Shown piece by piece: positions 23,055 to 34,556 of a stretch of 64,000 nt of DNA. The notes under the pieces are model-generated. The model had not been told where the DNA came from, did not search any database, and saw nothing but the letters and a program-made list of their open reading frames with translations. The stretch covers positions 77,005,247 through 77,069,246 of the forward strand of contig CM040128.1 of assembly GCA_022559845.1 (NCBI GenBank), read 5' to 3'. Within the stretch, counting starts at the first letter, position 1. The number at the start of each line of letters is the position of its first letter. Position numbers and translations under genes: made by a program. This DNA comes from Amorphophallus konjac. Its lineage: Eukaryota > Streptophyta > Magnoliopsida > Alismatales > Araceae.

Positions 23055-24006
23055 CCAAGCCCAACCCAAGTCCACCCATGTTCACCACCCCGAGAGTACC
23101 ATGCACCGACCATTATCACTCCACCCACCATAGACTTTCCTACCCCATTATTTTTAGAAGTTGTGGCCCACACACATACCCAAGTGGAGATGGATGCCAA
23201 TCCGGATCCACCTCCCACCATAGAGGACATCCTCAACCCATCTCCCAAAAACTTTGGCCCAATCATTCTACTAGAGGAGGAGGATCCACCACCTTACTGT
23301 GAGGACCTTGAGGATGACTCACCACTATGTGAGGACCATGAGGACCTAGAGTTACTCTCCCTAGGTGACCCTTACTATGACCCCTACGATCCCTTCCTAA
23401 ACCCGGCCCACCAAAAACTTTGGCCCAATCATTCTACTAGAGGAGGAGGATCCACCACCATATTGTAAGGACCTTGAGGATGTTGAGATAAACATAGAGC
23501 TCCTTTCCCCGAGGTACACTTATGTCGATCCTTTTGACCCCTCCCAATGGGAACCCGGGAACCCATGTGGTCCACCCACATCACTTATCACCCACCTTTT
23601 CCTACCCTCACCCGCTATGTTGGACCAAGCCCATCTCTCCCAAGACTCAGGTTACACCAAAGGAGCTGTGACTCTAGGCAAAACACACATAGGGATTAAG
23701 GAGGAACCTCTCTCCAAGATGTACACCTTCCTAGATCCCTACGACCCTTTTGAGTGGAAGCTCAAAGGTCACCCCACCACCCCACACAAGGAAGACATCT
23801 ATGGGAAAGGAATTCCTATGCCTTGGCACATCATACCACTTGGCATGAATAGTAAGTCGGGTCCTTTCATTCATGACACCCACATGTCAAGTCGGATGCA
23901 CGATTAGTCTATATATTGATGTAATGGTCCACCTTCATTCATCATTGATCATACGCATGTTAGGAGTATCTACGGATGTCCGAGTCCACCAGCATTCATC
24001 ACCACT
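23055..24006 (+). other. Element C internal Pro/Asp/Glu-rich filler
   Basis: The stretch has broken frames rich in Pro, Asp, Glu and Tyr, with no retroviral motif. It contains a 72-bp direct repeat (23245-23316 and 23411-23482). Later, related segments with ACGGATGTCC and CCAGGTCCACC words recur near 23955-24120. It replaces the expected 3-4 kb of pol. Confidence 0.65.
23245..23482 (+). repeat. 72-bp direct repeat, two copies
   Basis: Copies at 23245-23316 and 23411-23482, 166 bp apart, are nearly identical. They start CCAAAAACTTTGGCCCAATC and encode an acidic LLEEEDPPPYCEDLED segment in the first copy. The second copy is read in a different frame. Confidence 0.85.
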
Positions 24007-24640
24007 TTGTATGATAGGTTCACCTACGGATGTCCCGGCCCACCTAGGTCCATCAAAGTCTACATGGCGACATTACATCATAGGTCTATTTTTGGTTGCC
24101 CAGGTCCACCCATCATCCCTAGAACGTCAGCATTCACAACATTGCATGGCAACCCTCACAAGCACATCAACAAGAGCAACGAGATGAACAAACAATTAGC
24201 CAACTCTCACCGCTGCCACCAAGAATTCTGGTTTGGTGATTCCGTGATGGTGAGGACTGAGAGACTATCCTCTGAGAATGTCTCAAAATTGAGGTCTCGT
24301 GGAACAGGTCCCTTCCAGGTCCTGAGATACATCAGCGCTAATGCTTATGTGTTAGACCTCCCTGAGGAATATAGAGTAAGCCCCACTTTCATCGTGGCTG
24401 ACCTGGTGCCATACATGGGTCCCACGGTGACACCCAGTGAGGAAATTGAGCTCATCCCCTCCCTTGAGAGAGCACCTACCCTTGAGAGAAATCTACCAGC
24501 CCAGAGAGACCAGCATGAGCATGTTGAACGGATATTGTATGAACAGGTCACTGTCATTTGGAGCAAAGGGTAAGGGCGCTACCTCGCTTGGTGAAAGGAC
24601 CAGCTACCTTTGGTAGACTTGTGGGCAACCCCGCCGTGGC
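24007..24640 (+). pseudogene. Element C integrase C-terminus and chromodomain remnant
   Basis: The conserved part starts near 24204. HRCHQEFWFGDSVMVRTER, then GTGPFQVLRYISANAYVLDL and PTFIVADLVPY form the integrase C-terminal domain. QHEHVERILYEQVTV then RYLAW is the start of a chromodomain, interrupted by TAA (24571) and TGA where F has an uninterrupted RYLVRWRG. The order matches F's HRHHREFHEGEYVMI and EHIDRILDEQVTV. The catalytic core is missing. Confidence 0.85.
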
Positions 24641-24700
24641 TCCCTCCGCATACGATGGATCTTTACTCGACAGAGTCAAGTTCTCTGCACCCCGGGAGTA

Positions 24701-27096
24701 TGATGGGGACATCGCTTACCACTTCCCATTTCTCCAAGGGTCCCGATGCTCGCCATTGTGTTCATCTTGATTTTCTGAGTCTAGCTATGTAATTTTCATA
24801 TCTTTCTTTGAGTCTTAACCATGTAATTTTCCTTTTATTGAGTCAAGTACCTAAGTTAGTGAGTCATCTATCTAAGTCTAAGTATCATTAGGTGGCCTAG
24901 TGGGTTAACGGGCCTACTTCAACGGGCTTGGACCATGGGCGCCCCCTTTCCCCTTGGTCATTTGTCAATAGTCCAAAAGGTGAGGACTTTTTATAAATCG
25001 AGGGTTTCCTATAAATAGGACTCCAATCTCTCCATGGATAACTAATGAAGTATTAAGTGAAAATTTCCACAAAAATTGTGTCTCTCTCTCTCTCTCTCTA
25101 AGGGGTGGATTCCCCTCTCTCTTTCTCTCTCTCTTCTCTCTCTCTAAAGGGGGGCGAACCCCATTCTCTCTCTTCCCCACCCCCAATTTCAAAATTCACT
25201 CTCTCTCCTCCCTATTCACCTCTCATTAAGACCCCTCCCCCTTCCCCATACCTCCCATTTAATTCCCCTCCAACCCCTAGGTGGAATCCCCTTCTCCTAG
25301 GCGCCTCTCCCTCCTCCCAAGCAACCTTTCCCCTTCCCCATACAACCTTTCATTTTCCCAAGGGAGAATCCCTTCTCCCAAGCACCCCTTCCCCTCCCCA
25401 AGGCAACCCTTCCCATTCCCTAGGCCCCCATTAACCCCTCCATTAACCCACCATTCAAACCAAAGGAGAGATCTCTCCTCCCTCTCTCCTTCCCAACCCA
25501 AATTCGCAGCTCCCCCTTCCTCCACTTGCTAGACCACCTCCCAGCCCCCTTTCTGCCCCTCCCACACCTTGTATCACCCCCTAACAGACCCCCACATAGT
25601 CAGGTGTCACCCCCACACCCATCCACCCCATTTCCCACCCCATCTACTCCGTCTCCCATCACCTATCATCACCCTATTCATCTCAGTCCGCAGGCAGCAG
25701 TCAAGGGTCGAGTTACAGAGTCAACCACGTCTTCACCGCACATCTTCTGGAGGCGTATCCTACATTTCCGGAAAGCTCTTCCAGTCGTCTTCGCAGGCGA
25801 GGTGATCCCGCCCCAATTCGAGTTCGGAGCTGTCCGGGAGAGCCATTCTTCACCGACTGCGCAGAACCAGTCCGGCCAGAACCAGAGCTGCCACTCAGAA
25901 GCTACTGCGACCACAACGGTGCTCCTCTTGGTGCGCCACTTGACCGGGGCGAAGATCCACCAGTCCTCTGTCCAACACAGCAAGCGGGACCTCGTTTGGA
26001 GTTCGGAGCTCCCCGTTCCGAATTATTTTCCCCAGGTGCGCAGGTCAGTCCTGTCAGGGACTGATCAGACCCCCTCTCACTCTTCGGGTTCCACCTCCCT
26101 GCTCCGACCTCTTCTGGTGCCCATCTTGGTTTCTAATCGAAGAGGATTCGACCACGCTCGCAACTGTCCTGATCCCGTCTCGATTGGATCACGGGAGCGA
26201 TCGTGGTGAAGTCGCCAACCTGCTGCAACAACCTGAACTCAGTCCAAGGCAGAGCAGAGCAGCGCCGGTCCAGCATCTGTCCCGGCCAGCGTCGATAACT
26301 TCTGGTGCCAACAAAATTCAGGCTTCATCCCGGGTCAGTCACCAACATTTTGGGGCTGGTCTCGTTCACTTTCGAGTCCGGGAGCGATCACAGCGGAGTC
26401 GACAGCGAGTTCCTGTCAGCGGGCAGAACCGGCGGACAGAACCCCGGGAGGGCAATCCGGCTCCGTTCTTAGCTTCACGCCCCTCCCCGCCTGGCCGGCT
26501 TACCGCCCCTCCCTGCGTGGAGGTAGTGTTTGTGTGTAATCCACTTTTCCCCACCCCGAGATCCACCCTCCTGCGTGAGGCGTAGTGCATGTAAATAATT
26601 AGCAGGGATCAAGCTTCATCGACGCAGTGTGCGGGGAACCCACACTTCCCCGCTCGCCCTCGTCTCCGAACGGGGTTGGTTTCTTCAAACCAACCGGGTA
26701 AGCTCTATCCCTTGCTCTCATATCAGTAGTTTGTTCATATAATATCCGTGGAATTGCTCTGTTGACGGTGAGAGAGCGCCCGACCCCGGAGCTCCCAGTT
26801 TACGAGTGGTCATCGTGGGATTGTGAGAGAGCGACCCGGTGCCCTTTCGGCACCTAGCCAGCCCTTTGATTGTGGGCACCGTACCCTCAGGAGGGCGACC
26901 ATAGCTTTGCTGGTCCTCTACCAGCAAGGGCTTTGTTCCACTACCTCCACTCGGCATCGCCGAGTCACCCGGGAATCGTGTGCGCAACGGTGGTTTGGCA
27001 ACTTGCGTAATTCTCTACTCTTGTGCGTTGTGCTTGCTTGGTAAGTCCAAGGACCCTCGGTCTAGTTGCTGCATTCTCTAAGTCGGTGTGACATCA
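24701..27096 (+). repeat. Element C 3' LTR
   Basis: It starts TGATGGGG after a purine-containing tract ending CCCGGGAGTA (24691-24700, likely the polypurine site) and ends TGTGACATCA. It is nearly identical to the left LTR; differences are scattered substitutions and a CT-microsatellite length change. Confidence 0.93.
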
Positions 27097-27101
27097 CTTT
27101 C

Positions 27102-27165
27102 TAGCAACTTTAGGACCGGTGTAGGCTTTCTCCTCCATAGCCATCACCTCGAAGCTTCTCTTCAT
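27102..27165 (-). pseudogene. Element B antisense DUF7745-like gene, 5' part of exon 1
   Basis: ATG at 27163-27165 starts MKRSFEVMAMEEKAYTG and runs into the right duplication of element C. Removing C and one CTTTC continues the frame at 20221 to the exon 1 donor at 20151. The start is the first in-frame ATG; A's copy begins with a similar short exon 1 (39377-39273). Confidence 0.7.
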
Positions 27166-27398
27166 CTTGTTTCCTACCCTTAAGAGAGGTTTTTCAGCCC
27201 TTCTAGCAGAGAATTCAGAAAGATACGATTTTGGCTAAGTTTCCAAGTTTTAAAGGTTTGGTTTTGGCTTTAAAGAAATAAAATTCGGATTGGAAGGCTT
27301 TATCTTAAGTCTGGGAGGAGTCTAGAATGGATTTGAGGCTTCCTTTCTCGGGTTTTGCCCCTTGCGGCTCAATCCGTCTCGGAGTACAATTCATTATC
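27166..27398. other. 5' flank of B's antisense DUF7745-like gene
   Basis: Between the antisense start and the first dyad I see no gene. It is where a minus-strand promoter would lie; no convincing TATA box was found by eye. Confidence 0.4.
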
Positions 27399-27656
27399 TA
27401 ACGGTCTGTCGCTAGACCGTCACTTTCCTCTGACGTGCCAGAGCTGGGCCGTCACATTTTCTGTGGGTTTAATTTGATCAAACCTGTTCTGTCAAGCTTA
27501 ACGGTCTAGCATTAGACCGTTATATTCTTGTGACGCGTTCTCTCTGAGCCGTTACATTCTCTGCTGATCAGTTTTGGCCTCTGCTTGGTCAATCATTCTC
27601 AACGGTCTTGCTCATGGCCGTTATCTGCCTCTGACGCACTGCGCCTGAACCGTCAT
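27399..27656. repeat. Three AACGG/CCGTT dyad modules
   Basis: Pairs are 27399-27423 with 27431-27455, 27499-27523 with 27531-27555, and 27600-27624 with 27632-27656. All three spacers are exactly 7 bp. In each module the first dyad opens AACGGTC and the second opens TGACG. Confidence 0.92.
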
Positions 27657-27674
27657 ATTTCCTGCATATTTGGT

Positions 27675-28356
27675 TAAGTCTATACATCCCCTTCATCATC
27701 CCAGTCTGCATTCATTTATCATGCTGAAGTCTGTACAATCGTTCAAGTCCATGCATTTTTGAAGTCCATACACCGTTGATGAAGTCTGTACATTCGTTGA
27801 AGTCTGTACATCAGCTTCAAGTCCATACATCAGCTTCAAGTCCATACATCAGGTTCAAGTTCATACATCATTTTCAAAGTCTATACATTCTTCCACATCT
27901 TCACCCAAGTCTATACATTCCACATCATTTTCCAAGTCTATACATTCTTCACCATCATTGCCAAGTCTATATATTCCACATCTTCACCCAAGTCTATACA
28001 TCCCACATTCTTTGAAGTCTATACATCACATTCGTTGAAGTCTATCCATCACATTCATTGAAGTCTATACATCCCATTCACTTTGAAGTCCATACATCAG
28101 GTGCAAGTCTATACATTCGTTCAAGTCCATACATTCTCCAAATCTGTACAGTCTTCATCCCAAGTCTATACGTCCACACCGCTTCAAGTCTGTACATTCT
28201 TGATTCAAGTCTATACATTGCCCAACGTGAGCACAAGCCGCAAGTCTGTACATCCCTTGTCCAAGTCCATACATCCTTGCTGCTGTGTTCATGAAGTCTA
28301 TACATCATCTGGACGTCTGCACTCGAAGTCTACACATCGCTTGGGCAAGGTCTATA
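27675..28356 (+). repeat. About 30-copy array of AAGTCTATACATC
   Basis: The 13-bp core AAGTCTATACATC (variants GTCCATACATC, GTCTGTACATT) recurs about 30 times, every 14-35 bp, with variable T/C-rich linkers. Core spacing is irregular, so it is not a simple tandem satellite. It lies between the two antisense genes of element B, in the 3' flank of the PMD gene. Confidence 0.9.
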
Positions 28357-28407
28357 CACACTGAGTACATTCAGTAAGTTCATAGTTCAACATTGCTCTG
28401 CCATCTC

Positions 28408-28565
28408 TAACGGTCTAGCATTTGGCCGTTACTTGTATATAACGCACCATCTCTGAGCCGTTACTCTTTCCTGCTACTCAGTTCTGCAAAGTTGGGCTCT
28501 GTCCTCTCTAACGGCCTCCTTATGATGCGTTACTTGATCCTGACGGTTTGGGTATAGACCGTTAC
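28408..28565. repeat. Two AACGG/CCGTT dyad modules
   Basis: Pairs are 28408-28432 with 28440-28464, and 28509-28533 with 28541-28565, both with 7-bp spacers. They flank the TATACATC array on the right. Confidence 0.92.
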
Positions 28566-28941
28566 TTTGTCTGCTGCTATGACTTGTGCTATTTCTATCT
28601 GCCTCCGTGTAGACCTGGCGGTCCTACAGGCTTCCCATTCCGTTCATCCTGTACATCCACACATTATCTCATCCCCATCGTTCACATTTCATCTTCATGC
28701 AAACATCCATTCTTTAACATACACTCATTCTCATCCGTTCTTTAGCACATCCACATACATTTCCTGCATTACCAATCACACATTCTCACATTCATTCTTG
28801 CCTTCATTCATGCTCATATGTTTACATTCATATACACATCCATTCATTCACACATTCACAAACAAAAACCAAAAAGAACTTTTCATTCTCATTTTCATTT
28901 CATATAAGTCATGTACAAGTAAAAACAAAAGAAAAAATGCA

Positions 28942-31900
28942 TTACTCGGCCGGCTTGTCTCCCGGGCCACCGTCACTATCCCCTGTGCCCTCCGGCTTCC
29001 TGGCTGATGGTCCCATGGCACTATGCTCTCCCTCCTGCTGTCGTCTCTGGTCCGCCTCCTCGTTCCTCCAATGGCCGAAAGAACTAGTGAAGTACCCTCG
29101 AAACCCACTGCTAGGGGCCGCGCTCTGGCTCCGACTGCTCGTCCCCGCCTTCTTCCCTAGGAGACGGAGTGCATCCTTCAAGGCCCCAATCGCTCCCTTC
29201 ATCTCGAAAGTCTGCACTCAGAGTTGGTCTCGCTCACCTCTTAGGCGCACAACATCAGCCCTAAGTCGCTCCACCTTTGCATCATCCAGACGTCACGGGG
29301 TCTCCGCTCTCAATCGGGTCATCTCTGCTCACACGAGCTCTGTCTCTGCTCGGGCTCGCTCAGTCTCGGCCCGGCTCCTCTCTATCTCTGCTTGGAGATG
29401 CTCTGCCTCCGTTCGAGCCAGCCTTGCCTCGGCCACTGCTACGGCTAGCTCTCTCGCCTGTAGTTTGCATTTCACCTAGTTAGTCACATAAGCATCTAAA
29501 TTGCATAAAAGCATAAGCATTTGAGTATAGCATTTAGCATCTTACCCGCTCCGCGAGGGTGGCCTCCACCTCCTCGGCCCGAGCAACCGCTCGAGCAAAG
29601 TCGGCATCCCGCTCAGCTCCGCCTCCCGCAGGCTGTGAGGATGACGATGGGGCATCCGGTCCCGCTCTTTGGGCTCTCACGGCCCGCTGCATTTAGAAGT
29701 CATGGTCAGTCAATCACATTTGCATCATTAGCGTCATAAAGCATAATCATTTTAAGGTCCAAAGTTTTAGAGTCTTACTAAGAGCTCTAGGGCAGTTCGG
29801 TACTCGTCCCGCTGCTCGACAGTGGCGTGGAGTAGCCCCTCGAGCTCGGCTATCCTTCCCTCGGGATCTAGCTACATTTTAGAAGCATATAAGTCAATAC
29901 ATCTAGCATCTAGCATTTTGCATATAGAAAGGCATTCAGGGTTTTGAGTTTAGAATTGCATACCGGTCGTCGGGTACCTCGGTACACCCGGTCCCCGTAC
30001 AATCGAGCGAAGGCCTTCAAATATGCTTCATCGCTCTCATCCCGCTCTTTCACTGCTCTGCCCCGCTTATTCCAGTCATGGACGTACTTTGATTTTCGGG
30101 TGCACCAGTCTATGTCGCCGCTGATTCCCTTCGCTGATTTCCCCGGGTGGTCGTCACTGCGGCGTGGGAAAGTCACCTCAGGCTGATGTAGTCCCCGAGT
30201 CCATAGAATCAGCCGATAATGAAGAGGCTCGATGATATGGATGCAATGCAACCATATGTCTCGTCCCCAGTACGAAAGGGCTACCTCCACCCATGGCTAT
30301 CCCCAGTAACTCTCGCCTCTGTATGGGGTCCACCTCACCTAGAAGCATGATAGTCCATTCATCAGCATATAAGTTCATCATATAGAAGCATGTAGAAGTA
30401 TTCAAAATCATTTAGAAAGCATTTTGAGTTCGGGCTTACCGCCGTATGCGGGAAGGAATCCAAGTCATCCTGGATCGCCCGGGTCAATCTGATGATCGAC
30501 CCCAGGTCCCTCGCGACCACCCATCGTCTGGCGATCGGGAAGCGGCCGGCGTGGAGTAGTGTGCCCCGTCCGATGCCTGGGAGGTACATGTAGCTCCAGA
30601 ACTGCATTTAGAAGTCAAATCAGTCAATTTGCATAAAAAACATTTGCATAATCATAATAAAAGTATTTAAATTGTATTTACCTGTAGAAAAGGCGAGAAG
30701 TTGTCCAGCATCATTTGTCGGTCCGTTGTGCTGAGGGACTCGAACAGGAAGGCTAGCACTGCTGCTCCCCAGGCGTACTTTCCAACTCTGCCCAGATCCT
30801 CGAGCATCGGCAGCAGCCTGCAGCTGATCACATCTGCTCGAGTTGCGAACAAGAGCTTCCCGAACAATAGCATAAGGAAGCGCCTCAGGGTACGATCTCC
30901 CTCCGGTCCCGCCTCTGCCACCACTCGTGGGCGCACCTGATCTATCACTCTACCCAGATGCTCCTCTGGTAACTCTCCCATGGCAATGGTTGCTCCTCTC
31001 TGTCCTAGGCTCTCCTGCAGTACTGATCTCGAGAGCTGGGATGACGTCTGCCCCGGTCTAATCAAATCCAGCCCTAGCAGCTCCTGGGCCATCTCCCGGT
31101 AGTTCTTGTAGGTCCATCTTGTCACTGCGGCTCCGTGGACTCGCAGCCCAGAAATCCTCGCCATGTCTTCTAGCGTGGGGATCATGTGACCCCACGGGAA
31201 GATGAACGCCCTGCTAATCGGATCCCATCTCTCGTGCAAGGCATATAGCAGAGGCGTGTCCATCCTGGTCACCTCGATGCTCAGCACCTCGGCGAATCCC
31301 ATCCCGGCCAGCCTCTCTCTCTGGTAATCAGGCAGTGCCTGGTACACCGCCCGGATCTGAAGCCAGGAGATCCTCGTCCGTCTTTTTCCCTGCATTCATT
31401 TAGGACATGAGTCAGTCAAATGCATCATAAAATTATTGCATTGCATTTATAAAATAAAAATAAAACAAAAATTGAATAATTAAAAACCTAAAAAATAGTT
31501 CTAGCCTCTGGTGCATGTAACGGCCCTGGGATGGGGCGTCACATAGCTCTAATGCACCTATGGTGATGTGTTAGGCCTGTGACGGTCACTGGAAGGACCG
31601 TCAAATTCCCTGCTAGAGGGCGTTTTTCCTTTGCATTCCATGGCTCTCCGTCTTTGGCCAAAAGGCCTACACATGATCCTAAAGGGTTCATGGACCCATT
31701 TTCTACCCCCATCCCCACATGCATTCACACTAAAACATGAAAAATTAAAATTTTAATTTAGGGCGGAGGCCTACCTCATGGTCTTGGCCCCTCTTCCTCT
31801 TTTTCTCTTGTTCCTTGGGTTCTCCCTCGTCCAGGGGAGCTTCTCCTTGGTCTTCCTCGGCCGTTGGTACCTCTTCTTCTACCCTTGGAGGTCTCCTCCT

Positions 31901-32113
31901 CGATTCTTCTTCCTCCGGCCTTCGTGCCGTTTCCCGCTCTATCCGACAGTGGAACCATCGGATCGCCTTCTTCTTCCTTCTCTCCCTCTTCTTGTTTGGC
32001 TGTGGGGCCTCGTCGCCGGCCATCTTGGGCGGAAGACGGTGGTCACCGGAGGTCTCGATTGGGGTTTCTTCTGGGCGTTTGATGGATTGAATGTGACGAA
32101 TGAATGAGGCCAT
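28942..32113 (-). pseudogene. Element B antisense PMD-family gene
   Basis: This is the homologue of A's PMD gene with the same exon plan. Exon 1 is 32113-31775 (basic then acidic, KKRERRKKKAIRWFHCR), exon 2 31389-30682, exon 3 30601-30440, exon 4 30338-29964, exon 5 about 29873-29779, exon 6 about 29689-29547, exon 7 about 29475-28942. Exon 2 is open and holds the hallmark PMD segment (RWDPISRAFIFPWGHMIP, EDMARISGLRVHG). Exon 4 aligns with A's but has TAG at 30297-30299 where A has Gln (GQPWVV). Exon 7, a coiled coil, has three TGA stops that fit lost CGA codons. Most donors and acceptors are intact GT/AG. A PMD protein could act in chromatin or silencing control, but that is inference. Recently decayed. 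Confidence 0.87.
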
Positions 32114-32310
32114 GGGCTGTTCGGTTTGTTTTTTTTGAACGCTCAGGAAATGTGACGGTCTGTCGTCTGACCGTTACACTCTCTAACGCGTACTATTCGG
32201 ACCGTTACATGAATTTGAACTGTTTCATTGGAGAATGTGAACCGCTTAGTTTATGACGGCCCAGGACTGGCCCATTACTTGATGTAACGCCCTCTAAGTA
32301 GACCGTTACA
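31518..32310. repeat. Dyads flanking and within the 5' part of B's PMD gene
   Basis: Single or decayed dyads lie in intron 1 (about 31518-31542, 31577-31602). A module at 32153-32177 with 32184-32208 and a further pair near 32252-32310 lie just upstream of the antisense ATG, where a promoter would sit. Confidence 0.75.
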
Positions 32311-33264
32311 AACTTGCAAGTTTCTTGATGAATGAAATAGTCTATTTGATGCTTAAATGATTGCATTTTCTGCCATAATATTCATTGTTGATGATTATCA
32401 CACGTACAAATGGTTATGCCTTGTTTCATGCTCATATTGTTATTGGCTAACCTCTTTCTCATGAATGAAGCATCACACTTTGTCGTTCATCAGGCAGGTA
32501 AGTCAGGTATTGTATCTCTTTCCCTTATCCATTAATGCATTACTATATATCTATGATATATTATCTCGAGAACCGGCTGGTCATTCGTGTGTTCTGGGAT
32601 CTGATGTTCCCCTTAAAAAAAATGATGATGATCTAAGTTCACATGTTTAATCGTTGGATAGGCCGTTAGGTTGGAAAATTTTGGGGACGATGGTTCTGTC
32701 TTGCACGCCGTGGTTGCAAATGGTGTCCTGACCCTGATTTCTCCAGCTTAGCAATATTATTTTCGAGTATCTTGATATTTTATCTTTCTTTGCATTCGTT
32801 TTAAAGATTTCTTTTTCTTTAGCCCAGCATGCATCATACGCATCTTTTGAGCATTCATGTGCTTCATCTGTTCAAGGTATCTCGATGTTGGTGAATAGCT
32901 GTATTCCTGATCTCGAATGAGGAGAATTAATCCACTCTGAATTAGAAGGTTTCCTTTGATCTCGTCGCTTGATTTGGTTGGCTGAAGATTCATGTCTGGA
33001 GTTTAGTCAGTTGTCTTTCCTTTCCGTTTCCTCCGGCGGCTAGCTGTGTTCCCTTTCCTTAGTTGTTAGTTCCTCCAGACATGCGTCCTTTGGTTGGCTA
33101 TTTCCTTGTGATCAGTTTGAAGTTTTCCAGAAAGTTCCTATCCCTTGTTGGTAAAGAACATGTGTCGTTTACCTTAACGCCCACTTTTTCGCTTCGCTCC
33201 GTTTCATCTCCGCTTCATCTCCATGTTCCATTTCATTTCCGCTTCACCTCCACTCGCTCCCCTG
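32311..33264. other. Element B interval between PMD gene and polypurine tract
   Basis: A/T-rich, no gene recognised. Part of it (about 32560-32780) loosely resembles 40160-40390 in element A (shared GGATAGGCCGTT, CCCAGCAT...CATCAT words), as expected for a homologous position before the 3' LTR. Confidence 0.55.
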
Positions 33265-33290
33265 CAAAGAGGACGTTAAGGAGGGGCATC
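33265..33290 (+). other. Polypurine tract of element B
   Basis: AAGAGGACGTTAAGGAGGGG then CATC directly precedes the 3' LTR start TGTTGACACC. It would prime plus-strand DNA synthesis. Element A has the matching AAGCAGACGCCAAGGCGGGG then CAAC at 40864-40887. Confidence 0.75.
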
Positions 33291-34065
33291 TGTTGACACC
33301 CGTTTTATGACCAATGAGTTGGGTCATCTCCTTGTTTATCCATATGATGCTCCGAGTTGTTCACTCTTCATCGAGTCTCCTTGATCAGTTTGAAGCCTGT
33401 TTCTTGGGTCTTCTCCTTGGTTGGAGTGTGGTTTATTTGTGGCCTTTTATTCGACGAGCTTAGCAAGCTTTGCACCTTTTTTTTATCCTCATTGTTAATA
33501 ACGGTCCTCCCTGGGGGCGTTACTTCCATATAACGCATGATCCTTGGGCCGTTACTTATTGAAGAGTCCTAAAGTTTGAGGCCTTTGTTTTAAAGCTTTG
33601 TTGTGCCCCTATGGTCACTTGAGTTCATATGGTCACTTGGGTCATTCGACATCATTCTATGGTCATATGAGTTCTAATGTATTCTTGGTTTTGATAATGG
33701 CTAAACACTATTAGTCATTGATGTTTTTCACCTTCATGTGATTGACATACGTGATGTTTTTGTTCATGACAGGTGCGCCAATGAATGGACAACGAATCAA
33801 GTGGAAATGGTGAACGTGAACGCTGAATGTTGCGCTCTCGCACGCGGATCGACCTGCCCGGTCAGGTCGCGGGGGTCAAGGGGGCAGCGCCCCTTGCGGG
33901 GGTTTCCGGGGGCGGAGCCCCCGGAACAAAATTTAGAAATGCTCAAAGCATATTCTATGTTGATTTCAATCCCAAAATACATGAAATTGATGAGGACATG
34001 AATATCTTGACTTATGAACATGTTTCATTGGTCTAACACTTCATTTTTGCAGGTATAGGTGTTTC

Positions 34066-34315
34066 CGGTCGACCTACACACCTTGGCCGGTCGACCAGAT
34101 TTGCCAGAGCCTAAGAATTCCACGTTTTACAGGTTTCGGTCGACCGCCCCTGCCTTTCCGGTCGACCGGTTCTTCCAGAAACGAAACACTCTAGGAATTA
34201 CAGATTTCGGTCGACCGCCCCTACTTTTCCGGTCTACCGATTTTCCCAGAACCGACAAGTTGGAGATTTTACAGATTCCGGTCGACCGCCCCATGAATTC
34301 CGGTCGACCGCCAGC
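34066..34315 (+). repeat. Four tandem units with paired CGGTCGACCG palindromes
   Basis: About four units of 60-65 bp each contain two copies of the 10-bp palindrome CGGTCGACCG or a one-base variant, separated by a C/T-rich linker. They sit in the upstream part of element D's LTR, before its TATA box. Confidence 0.85.
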
Positions 34316-34556
34316 CCCGAGTCATCAATTGTTGACTTTATTTCCAACTTCGAAAAGGGCCATTCAACATTGATTTGTTTAATCCTAAAGACACCTAATC
34401 CCCCACAAATTGTGGATCTGGTCTAGGGGGTGTCCATAGACCATTCAAGGTCTATAAAACTCTTGTAAGAGGGTTAGAAACCCTAATGTTTCAAGGGGCT
34501 TCTTGTGAGATCTAGGGTGGCTGCAAGGGAGGTTACAAGAGAGCTTGGAGACGAGC

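Larger units (their letters stand above)
20222..27096 (+). mobile_element. Element C: non-autonomous CRM-like LTR retrotransposon
   Basis: Two direct LTRs of about 2.39 kb (20222-22614 and 24701-27096, TGATG...CATCA) flank only 2.09 kb of internal DNA. The duplication CTTTC is intact. The interior keeps an initiator-Met primer site, the start of gag, and the integrase tail with the edge of a chromodomain. Protease, reverse transcriptase, RNase H and the integrase core are absent. By eye about 35 differences separate the LTRs (about 1.5%), fewer than for element B, which fits insertion after B. Its gag and tail match CRM-type element F (56829-64000), so an F-like element may have mobilised it. 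Confidence 0.93.

Noticed and set aside
27675..28356. Array considered as a CRISPR
   Set aside because: Units are irregular, the repeat core is only 13 bp, spacers are 1-20 bp and low-complexity, and the context is a plant retrotransposon.
28567..29007. Plus-strand 146-codon frame rich in His/Ser/Thr
   Set aside because: Runs through CATTCATTCACA-type simple sequence and the 3' end of the antisense PMD gene; no motif.
31778..32107. Plus-strand frames opposite B's PMD exon 1
   Set aside because: The minus-strand frame has the charged composition, start and splice donor matching the gene plan; the plus frames are complements.
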